Shown piece by piece: positions 36,902-48,900 of a DNA stretch of 64,000 nucleotides. Position numbers and translations under genes: made by a program. How positions within the stretch are numbered: position 1 is the stretch's first letter; every line of letters starts with the position of its first letter. Source of the DNA: Mucilaginibacter rubeus. GTDB lineage: Bacteria; Bacteroidota; Bacteroidia; Sphingobacteriales; Sphingobacteriaceae. The stretch is taken from assembly GCF_003286415.2 (NCBI RefSeq), contig NZ_CP043450.1:3224001-3288000 (forward strand), read 5' to 3'. The notes under the pieces were generated by a model. The model did no database searches and was not told the origin of the DNA. It worked only from the letters and a program-made list of their open reading frames with translations.

Positions 36902-39900
36902 TTAACCTAAGTAGTGTTGTAATATTTCAGAAAACTCTCTTGCGTTCAACTCATCAAAAATGGTTGAATGCTCCCCTTTAACTTCGTGTATTTTAACAGA
37001 TTGAGCATAATCTTTCCAGGCATTTTTGTTTTCGAAGTTAACTTCCAGCTCTTTGTAAATGATCTTGTTAACCTTATCAATAAAGTAGTATTGCTGTGTC
37101 GCGTTAAACAAAACTATTTCGCCATTGTATGGCTTTATCTGATAATTATCAGCAGCCGTTTTTATTTGCAGCGTAATCCTGTCAAAAATATCCTGATCAA
37201 CATTTGCAAGCTTTGATTCGGTGTTGCTAAACAGAGGCCCTATTTTCCTGGCCTTATACATAATAGCCTGTTTAGGGTGCTTCATCAACAAAAACAACTC
37301 AAACTTAACTTTGGTAGATATTACTGAAACCGATCTTTTAACCAATGATGGCAGGTTATTGTTAGGCTGTTCAACAACAGCTTCTGTCAATGGTTTCGCA
37401 TCCGCGTCAAACATGGCAAGCATGGAGATCTTTTTACCCATGGCTTGAAGCTGACTGGCCATTTCAACGGCTATCATACCGCCAAGGCAATGACCAGCCA
37501 ATGCGTAAGGCCCATAAGGGTTATCCAACAGCATTTCTGTTACGTATCGTTCGGCAATTCCCTCTATAGTATCCGGAAAATCAGCAGGATTACTGATGTG
37601 TAAAGGCTGCTGCAAACCGTAAACAGGCTGCTCCGGATCAAGCAGGTTCACAAAATCCTTAAACTTGAATGCCGTACCGCCGGCGCCACAAACTATATAA
37701 AGTGGTGTTTTATTACCGGTAGTTTTTATTGGGATAAGCGATTGCGTAAGATCAATATTTTGATTTTGCGACCTACGGTAAAGCTTGGCAATTGTTGGGT
37801 TAATAAACAGATCCCTGATGGTAATATTGATGCTCAATTCCTTTTTAACCGCGGCTATCAACCGCATAGCCAATATGGAATGGCCACCCAACTCAAAGAA
37901 GTTATCATGGATACTGATCTTATCGATGCCCAAAAGGCGCTGCCATATTGCTGCCAGTCCTTCTTCTGTTTTATTGCGCGGCGCTACGTAGTTATAGTTT
38001 AATTGTTCGGCCATATCAACATCAGGCAGGGCCCGTTTATCTACCTTGCCATGAGTTGTTACGGGCAGTTTATCAAGCAGTACCCATAATTTGGGAACCA
38101 TGTACTCGGGTAAATGAGCAGTCAGGTATGCTATCAAGGCTGGTTTATCATACCCCGTATCTGATGTAACATAAGCTATCAGCCTGTTTACACCGTCGAT
38201 ATCTGGTTTTGATAACACAACGGCCTGCGAAACCAATCCGCTTTGAAGCAATACATTTTCGATCTCGCCAAGTTCTATACGGAAACCACGGATCTTAACC
38301 TGATCATCCATCCTACCAAGATATTCAATATCTCCATCAGGCAGCCAGCGTCCTAAATCGCCGGTACGATATAAACGTGTGCCTGGCGTTTCTGCAAACG
38401 GATCTTTTATAAATTTCTCGTTTGTTAACTCAGGTTGATTCAAATATCCTCTTGCCACCTGGATACCGCCGATGCAGATTTCGCCAGACACGCCTACCGG
38501 GCTTAGCTGATTTTCCTTGTTCAGAATATAGATCTGTACATTATCCATAGGTTTACCTATGGTTATAATTCCATCGGGCCTTATGGGTTGATGTGTTTGT
38601 GCGGCACATACGGTACATTCGGTTGGCCCATAACCGTTTAACACCTCTACACCTTGCAATTGTATATGCTTCGTAGCGGCCTCATTCAGGGCCTCGCCTG
38701 CAGAAATAACAACACGAAGCGTACCGGGCACATTTTCGATAAATTGCTGAAAAGCGGGCGGCAATATGGCGATCTCTACTTTTTGCTTTAGTAAAAGCTG
38801 ACTAAATTCGTCGGCTGATAAAAGCGATTCTTTCGTGCACATCACCAGACAACCGCCGGTTAACAACGTGCTGAATATTTCATTACATGATGCGTCAAAA
38901 CCAAATGATGCAAATTGCAGGAACCGCGTACCGTGCTTAAGCTTCAAGTCGCGTTTGTGGGCCAACACCAGGTTTACCACACTCCGGTGCTCAATCATTA
39001 CCCCTTTTGGCCTGCCGGTAGAACCCGATGTATAAATGATATAGGCGAGTTGCTCGGCGGTAATGGATGAATTTAGTTTGTCTGCATCATACTTTGCCAC
39101 ATCTGTCCAATGTCTGTCAAGTTCAACTACCGGGATATTTGCCTTAGCAAATTTGTTACTGCAAGCGCTGCTGCTTACTACCAGCTTAGCGCCGGTGTCT
39201 TTCAGCATATAATCGATACGATCTTGCGGGTATTCCGGATCAAAAGGCACGTATACGCCTCCGGCTTTCATTACACCCAAAATGCCAACTATCATTTCAA
39301 TTCCGCGCTCGATGCAAACAGGCACGATGGTTTCCGTTTTAACCCCATGAGCCTGCAGATATTTTGCCAGGCTGTTTGCTTTATCGCTCAACTGCTGATA
39401 AGTCAGTGTTTCATCTTCAAATGTCACGGCAACCGCTTCTGGTGTTTGGGCAACCTGCTGCTCAAAAATATCCAGAACGCTTTTATCTGTAGGATAATCA
39501 GCGTCCGTGGCGTTAAAGTTCTTTAACTGCTGTTGTTCTTCGTTCGAACTCAGCATGTTGATCCGTCCGATGATTTCGGCAGGACTTTGAACTACGGATT
39601 GCAGGATGGCGGTAAAATGACCAATCATACGCTCCATAGTCGCAGCTTTAAAGAGATCAGTGTTATAAGTCAATCCACCAACAAGGCCTTCTGCAGTCTC
39701 CACCAGATTTAAACTGATATCGAATTTAGACGTTGTATCGTCGGCTGTTTCGGCGCTTAATGTTACATCAGCCAATTTCAACTCAGGTATTTCAGGTGTA
39801 TTTTGAAGTGTGAACATGACCTGAAACAGCGGACTGTGGCTCATATCCCTTTCCTTCACAACGGCTTCAACCACTTTTTCAAACGGCACTTCCTGGTGGT

Positions 39901-42900
39901 TATAAGCTTCGAGGGTTGTATTTTTCACCTGTTCAAGGAGTTTTGTAAAGGCTTCGCCGCCCTGTACATTGTTTCTTAAAACCAGCGTATTGATAAAGAA
40001 ACCTATCAAACCTTCAATTTCCTGGTGGCTACGACCGGATACCGGTGTACCTACACTTATATCCTCCTGCCCGCTGTAACGGTAAAGGAGCACTACAAAT
40101 GCCGAAAGCAATGTCATATACAGCGTTGTTCCCTGTTTACGACTTAAGGCATTTAAACCATCAACCAGTGATTTATCTACAAATACCGCCTCAGTTAAAC
40201 CCTGATTACTTCTGATCAAAGGCCTGCGATAATCTGTAGGTAATTGAATGGCAGATATTCCCTCCAGTTTATCTTTCCAATAACCGAGCTTTTGTTCCAG
40301 CAGATCACTTTGAAGATGATTCCGTTGCCAGATAGCATAATCTGCATATTGTATCGGCAAGACAGGTAGCTCCGAAGTTTCAGCCTCAGTTCCTGATGCA
40401 AATGCTTTGTATAAAACGCCTAATTCCCGTACAAGAATTGAGGTTGACCAGCCATCTGAGGCTATGTGGTGCATGGTTAACAACAAAATATATGCTTCCG
40501 CACCAGTCTGAATCAGTTCGGCACGCAGCATATGATCCTGCGATAAATTAAACGGTCTGGCTATTTGGCGCTGAACATAATCTTGTAAATTAATGCCTAC
40601 GGTTTCAATTTCTTCCAGGGAGGTTTGCTCTAACAGCCAATCACCCGCCGGTTTTATATATTGATAGCCACGCCCCTCATGCTCCCTTATTACGGTGCGT
40701 AAAACTTCATGACGACCAACTATCTGTTGGAATGCGCTCGTTAACGCCGGTATATTTAATTTACCGGTTAAACGTAATACAGCCGGAAGGTGATATTGTA
40801 CAGAGCCTTCCAGCCTGTCAATAAACCACATGCGCTCCTGGCTGAATGATAGCGGGATATGCTCCGGACGCTCCTGTACACCTATGTTTGTAATATCTTC
40901 ATCAACCTTACTTATATTTAAGCGGCTACTTAATTTGCTTACCGTAGGATAATCAAACACATCACTTATCGGCAACTCAACCATAAATGCCTTGCGCACC
41001 GCGGAGATCAGGCGTACAGCCAGCAAGGAGTGGCCACCAAGCTCAAAGAAATCATCATGAACGCCTATCGATTCTATCTCAAGGATGTCCTGCCAGATAG
41101 CGGCCAGTTTGATCTCTGTTTCGGTGGCCGGTTTGTTATCACGTTCCGCGGATACTTCAACTTCCGGATCAGGTAATAGCTTACGGTTTATTTTACCAGC
41201 CGCCGTTAACGGAATTTCTTTAAGTTCAACCAGGTAAGCGGGTATCATATATTCAGGCAGCTGCTCTTTTAGGCCTGCTATGATCGTTGCCCTATCAAAT
41301 TCGCCGGAAGCAACCACGTAGCCTACCAGTTGGTTATTTCCCTGTTTATCGCGGCGGGCCAATACTATTGCCTGGCTTACCAATCTGCTTTGTTCCAGGA
41401 TCCGGCTAATTTCGCCAGGCTCAACACGATAGCCCCTTATTTTTACCTGATCGTCTACACGGCCAAGGTATTCGATATTTCCTTCAGCATTATATTGTAC
41501 GGCATCCCCCGTTTGATATATCAGGGCGCCATCATTGCTATACGGGTCAACTATAAATTTTTCTGCCGTCAACGCTACTTGTCCCTGATAACCTTTAGCC
41601 AATCCTGTTCCGCCTATAAATAATTGGCCGGGAACACCTATTGGGCACAATTGCAGATCTTTATTTAATACATATGTTTGCGTATTTGCAAACGGCCGTC
41701 CGATTGGAATAACTGTATGGTTTGCATCATTTACCTCATATAATAGTTTACCAATTGTGGTTTCGGTTGGCCCATAGTGATTAATGATGCGGCAATCGCT
41801 GTATTGCCTGATCTTGGAAACGATCTCAGTCGATAATGATTCTCCTCCAAAAACAAGCATACGAGCAGGCATCAACGGCTCATCTGCCGATAATGCTTTC
41901 CAATGCGATGGCACTATCTTGATACAATCTATCCGGTGATCTTCAAAATAAGTATGCAGTGCTTCAATGTGGCTCAATGTTTCTTTAGAGAAAACATGCA
42001 GTGTACCACCAAACAATAATGAGCTAAATAAAACGGTATTACCCAAATCGGTTGCAATGGTAGACATTAAACCGAATGTTTTGCAGGCGCTGATACCGAT
42101 ACGGTCATCCAGACCATAAACATAATCGACAATGTTTCGTTGGGTAATTTGTACCCCTTTAGGTTTGCCCGTTGAACCTGATGTATAAATCACATAGGCA
42201 AGATTATCCGGTGAGATGGCCCTTATCACATCGGTTTCGGGCTCAGCAGCCAGCTCCCAGTTTTGCTCATCAAGTTCAACAACTTTTAACCATTCTGAAA
42301 TATCTGCCAGACTATCAGCAAATTTAGGAGTGCTTACAGCGATTTTTGCATTCGTATCTTCCAGGATATGGTTAACCCTTTCAAGCGGATAGTCCGTATC
42401 AATAGGTACATAAGCAGCACCTGCTTTCAGGATGCCTACAATGCCAACAATCATGGAGATACCGCGCTCGATATAAAGTGGTACTAATGTATCAGCTCCA
42501 ACACCATAACGCTGCAAATGATGCGCTAACCGGTTTGAACGTTTATTTAATTCATCAAAACTAATTGACTGACCTTCATAGGTAACCGCGTTTGCAATTG
42601 GAGATTTTGAAACTATGTTGTCGAAGATATCAGCAATAGTTTTATCCGTTGGATATAAGCAAACACTCTTACCCAGCGTTAGTAGATTTTCTTTTTGCGA
42701 TAGATCAAGCATTTCCAGTTTACCTACCGGCATTTCGGGTTCGGCTACTGCCGAAGCCAGTAAGGCACAGAAGTGCTGAACCATGGTTTCAATCCGCACC
42801 GAGCTAAAAATATCGGTCCGGTATTGTACGGCACATTGTAACCCATCAAGAGTTTCGCTTACAAAAAATGTAAGGTCGAACTTTACAGCAGATTGCTCAT

Positions 42901-45900
42901 AATCAAAACCTGAAAGCTCGAGGCCGCTTAGTTTTAATTCGGGTACCGTTGGCGTATTACCCAATACCAGCATCACCTGAAATAGCGGACTAACGCCGGC
43001 CGTTCTTTCCTTTACAACGGCTTCAACCACTTTTTCAAATGGTACTTCCTGGTGCTCATAGGCTTCCAAAGTAGTTTGCTTTACCTGGGCCAGCAGCTTT
43101 GTAAAGGACTCGTCGGCGTTGATGTGGTTGCGTAACGCGAGGGTATTTACAAAAAAACCAATTAATCTTTCCAGCTCAGGATTTGGCCTGCCGGCGATTG
43201 ATGTGCCTACACAAATATCATCCTGACCGCTATAACGGTACATCAATACATTAAAGGCTGATAACAGCGTCATGTAAAGTGTCACGCCGTGCTCCTGGCT
43301 TAACAACTGTAAGCCCTCGCTTAGCTTTTTGTCGATATTGAAGGTTAAGGTAGATCCTTTGCTGCTGTTACTTGCCGGGCGCACATGATCGGTAGGTAAT
43401 TGCAGGGGCACTGCATCCTGAAGTTTCGATTTCCAGTATTGAAGTTTCTCTTCTAATTTATCTTCATGCAAATTATCGCGTAACCACAAGGCATAATCGG
43501 TAAACTGTAATGCAGGTTCCGGTAAATGTAATTGATTACCGTTGCTATAAGCGCTATATAAAGCGGCTATTTCATCAACTATTATTGGTAATGACCAAGC
43601 ATCTGACGCGATATGATGGATGACCATTACCAATACGTGCGAATTGTTGTCAATGCTGATCAGTTCCGCACGAAGCATATCATCCGCTGCCAAGTCGAAC
43701 GATTGTTCTATAAATGTATTGATATGCGAATTTAATGCCGCATCATTTTCAGATGAAGTCCGGGATAATTTCCATTGACCAGCAGGTTTTACAAACTGAA
43801 ACCCATGACCGTCATGTTCCCTGATCACCGTACGCAATACCTCATGCCGGTTCACAACTTCCCTTATTGCCCGTTCCAAAGAACCGGCATCAAGAATACC
43901 TTCTAATTTTAAGACGCCGGGGATATGATATTGCACGCTTCCTTCCAACCTGTCTATAAACCACAACCTTTCCTGGCTGTATGACAGCGGGATATATTCC
44001 GGTCTTGGTTCTGCTTTCTGTATAGTTCCTTCTGTTGTCGTATTTTCAACTTCCAGTTGCTTTGCCAAATCCGCAATGGTCGGGTAAACAAACAGGTCAC
44101 GGATCTTTAACTCCTTGTTCAGTTCCCTTCTTACCTGCGAGATCACCCGCATAGCCAGCAGCGAATGCCCGCCCAGTTCAAAGAAATTATCCTTTGTCCC
44201 TACCTTTTCTATACCCAGCAATTCTTCCCAGATTTTTGTCAGTTGCTTTTCTGTAGTTGTCTCTGGTGCTGTGTAGCTTTCTTCCTGGTTTGCTTCCGCT
44301 TCGGGCAATGCCTTCTTATCGGTTTTACCGTTGGGTGTTAAAGGCAGGCTGTCCAGTCTTACCCATAGCCTCGGCACCATGTATTCAGGTAACCTTTCGC
44401 CAAGGTAGTTCTGTAATTCCTGTTTATCGTAGGCTGCTTCTTCCATTACCACGTAGGCGGTCAATCTTTTCGTGCCCTGTTTATCGGCTTTGGCCAATAC
44501 TACCGCTTGTCTTACGTTTTCGTTTTGAAGCAGCACCTGCTCAATCTCGCCTAATTCGATCCTATAGCCTCTGATCTTTACCTGGTCATCTATCCTGCCC
44601 AGGTATTCGATGTTGCCATCAGGTAGCCATCTGCCCTGGTCGCCGGTTTTATACAGCCTGGCATTTTTATCCTCGCTGTACGGATCTGTGATGAACTTTT
44701 CTTTTGTTAGTTCAGGCTGGTTCAGATAGCCTCTTGCTACCTGTACACCGCCAATGCAGATCTCACCCGGTACACCTATCGGGCTTAACTCGCCTGATGC
44801 GTTTCTGATGTAGATCTGCGTGTTTGATACAGGTGAACCGATCAGCGCGGCTTTATTTATATCGTTTATGGTATAATAGCTCGCGCATACCGTTCCCTCG
44901 GTTGGGCCGTAGCTGTTTACTACCTGTACTTTTGGATACAGATGATCTATAAAACCGGGTTGCAACAACTCTCCTCCGCTAATGATATAGCGCAGGCTTT
45001 GGATATCGATGTTATGGTTTGCCGATTCTTTGTTCAGGTAAGCGATAACTGTTGGCGTAGCGCTCAGGATCGTTATCCCTTCTGTTGCTAACAGATGCTT
45101 GATAGCATCCACATCTTTACCACCTTCTTTTACAATCACTACTTTGGCCCCTGTTACCAGTGCAGGATAAATTTCCTCACACATGGTATCAAATGATACC
45201 GATGATTGCTGAAGCACTTTATCTTCTTTAGTGATCTCGAAATAGTTCACAAACCCGTTGCAATAATTGATGATACTTCGGTGCTCCACCATTACTCCTT
45301 TGGGTTTGCCTGTTGAACCTGAAGTATACATCACGCACGCCAGCTGATTTGACTCGATAGCGATATTCAGATTCCCATTGCTTTGGTTTACTATGTCCTG
45401 ATTATTATCAAGTTCGATAACCTGAGCGTTTATATCATTTAGATTTGCCCTGCCTGTGCTGCTGGTCAATATTATCGTTGCCAGAGTATCTTCAAGGATA
45501 TGGCTGATGCGCTCTTTCGGGTAGTCCATATCAACCGGTATATAAGCTGCTCCTGCTTTCAGGATACCTAATATACCCGCCATCATATTGATGCCGCGCT
45601 CGATACAAATCGCTACAAGACTTTCTGTTTTTATCCCTTGTTTGATCAGGTAGTTTGCAATCTTGTTTGATTGCTCATTTAACTCCTGGTAGCTTACTAT
45701 TTCTCCCTCAAACACCAATGCTGTTGCAGTTGGATTTGCTTGTACCTGCTTTTCAAACAGACTAACTATGCTCTCTTTAGGATATGCCACTACTGTTTCG
45801 TTGAACTTTTGTAGTTGTAGCTCTTCCGCCTGGCTTAACAACTTTAACTTGTTAAGTTGAGTTGCAGGTGTTTCAGTTACCGATGCGATCAGCTGTACAT

Positions 45901-48900
45901 AGTGACCGGCCATCCTTTCAATGGTCTCTGCCTCATATAAATCGGTATTGTATTCCGCTACGATCCTGATCCCATCTTTAGTTTCCTCAGCGTTATAGCT
46001 TAGGTCATATTTGCTGGAATAATCACCTGCACGTTCGCCGGTGATTTTAATATCGCCCAACTCTAATGTCGGGATAACGCCTGTATTCTGCAGCACAAAC
46101 ATCACCTGGAACAACGGGCTCCGGCTCAAATCCCTTTCTTTTACTACCGCTTCTACTACTTTTTCAAACGGTACTTCCTGGTGGCTGTAAGCTTCCAGTG
46201 TGGTTTGTTTTACTTTGCTTAATAGTTCTGTAAATGTTTCTTCTCCGTTCAGGGCTGTTCTTAGTGCAAGCGTGTTCACGAAAAAGCCGATAAGTTCAGC
46301 AGTTTCTTCCCTATCGCGGTTAGCTACAGGCGTACCTACACAGATATCATCCTGACCACTATAGCGGTAAAGCAGCACTTTAAATATCGCCAGCAGCGTC
46401 ATGTACAGCGTAGCTCCTTGTTCAAGACTCAACTGTTTTAATTGCGCTGCCTGTTCTTTGGCTATCGTAAACTCATATACCGATCCCCTACTGCTTTGTA
46501 CAGCCGGACGCATATGGTCTGTCGGCAGTTCAAGTGTCGCTGTTCCCGATAACTTTTCTTCCCAATAGCTCAGTTTGCTTTGCAGTTTTTCGGCATTCAG
46601 ATATTCCCTTTGCCAGATCGCATAGTCCGCATATTGGATCTCCGGTGCTTTAAGTTTTATTGGCTCGTTTTTGTTGTAGCTGCTATAAAGTTTGCTGAAC
46701 TCCCTTACCAATACCGGCATCGACCAGCCATCTGCCGCGATATGGTGCAGCAACAGTAGCAGGACATATTCATCTTTTGCTGTTGCGATCAGCTCTGCCC
46801 TCAACATATCATCCTGTGACAGGTCAAAAGGCCTGTTTACTTCCTGGCTGATATATGCTTTGAGTTCTGCTTCGTTTTCGTTTATTCCGCTTTGTTTTAG
46901 CGTCCAGTTGTTAGCTTTAATATATTGGTAACCTTGTCCCTCATGCTCCCTGATCACGGTACGCAGTACCTCATGGCGCTCTACCACATTTCTCAGCGCG
47001 TTTTCTAACGCATTGACATTTACCTCGCCGGTTAGTTTTAGCACAGCGGGGATATGATATTGAACGCTGCCTTCCAGCCTGTCTATAAACCATAACCTTT
47101 CCTGGCTATAGGACAGCGGGGTATATTCCGGTCTTGGGTTTACTCTTTGTATCGTGCCCTGTGCTGTGATGTTTTCTACTTCCAGTTGTTTGGCCAGATC
47201 CGCAATGGTCGGGTAAACGAACAGATCACGAATTTTCAGCTCTTTGTTCAGTTCTCTTCTTACCTGCGAGATTACCCGCATAGCCAATAGCGAATGCCCG
47301 CCCAACTCAAAGAAATTATCCTTTGTACCTACCTTTTCTACACCAAGCAGTTCCTCCCAGATTTTTGCTAATTGCTTTTCGGTTTTGGTTTCCGGAGCAG
47401 TGTAGCTTTCTTCCTGGTTTGCTTCCGCTTCAGGTAGTGCACGTTTATCGGTTTTACCGTTGGGTGTTAATGGCAAACTGTCCAGTCTTACCCATAGCCT
47501 TGGTACCATGTATTCCGGTAACCTTTCGCCAAGGTAGTTCTGTAATTCCTGTTTATCGTAGGCTCCTTCTTCCATCACCACGTAAGCCGTCAGCCTTTTA
47601 GTGCCTTGTTTATCCGTTTTGGCAAGCACTACTGCCTGCCTTACGTTCTCGATCTGTAGTAATACCTGTTCGATCTCGCCAAGTTCGATCCGGTACCCCC
47701 GGATCTTTACCTGATCATCTATCCTGCCCAGGTATTCGATATTGCCATCCGGTAGCCATCTGCCCTGATCGCCTGTTTTGTACAGCCTGGCATTTTCATT
47801 CTCGCTATACGGATCTGTGATGAACTTTTCTTTTGTCAGTTCAGGCTGGTTCAGATAGCCCCTTGCCACCTGTACACCGCCTATACAGATCTCGCCAGGT
47901 ACGCCTATCGGGCTTAACTCGCCCTCTTTATTCCTGATATGGAGCTGTGTATTTGATACAGGCGCACCGATGGGTACAATCTCAATATTCGGATCTTTCT
48001 CTAAATCGCTCCAATACGTAACGTCTATAGCGGCCTCGGTTGGGCCATATAAATTATGTAAGGCAACATGCGGTAATTTGCTTCGGAACAGTTTAATCTG
48101 CGCTGTTGTCAAGGCTTCGCCACTGCATAATACATGCTTAAGTTCCGGGCAATCCCCTTTTTCGATATCAAGCAAAAACACGCTTAACATTGATGGCACA
48201 AAATGAAGGAGTGTTACGTTTTGACGTTCTATTACCGATTTCAGATAAAGGCTATCGCCTTGCGCGCCGGGTTTGGCAAAAACGAGTTTAGCGCCGGTTA
48301 GTACAGGCCATAAAAGTTCCCATACAGATACGTCAAAGCTGAATGTGTTTTTTTGGAGTACGGTATCCTCATCGGCCAACCCGAAATAACTTTGTGTCCA
48401 GGCTAACCTGTTCACTACCCCGCCATGCTCGTTCATAGCACCCTTAGGTTTGCCTGTTGACCCGGAAGTATAAATTACATAGGCCAGTTGATCGACAGTT
48501 ATTATCGTATCAAGGTTGCTGTTATCCTGTTCTGAAATCAGTTCCCAATCTTTATCCAGCTCAATTACCTGTAATGTACCAGCCTGAAGCTTTGAAGTTC
48601 CGGCTCCGCTGCTTAACACAATTTTAGCCGCACTGTCATTAAGCATGTAAGCTATCCTATCAACAGGATATTCGGGATCAACCGGAATATACGCACCGCC
48701 GGCTTTCAGTATGCCAATTATGCCTATCAACATTTCAAAACTTCGCTCCAGGCAAATGGGTACCAACGTTTCCTTAGCAACTCCCTGTAACTGAAGATAA
48801 CGGGCTAACTGATTAGCTCGTTCATTTAATTTCTGATAAGTAAGTGTATCACCTTCAAACTTTACGGCGATGGCCTCAGGTGTTTTCTTCACCTGCTCTT

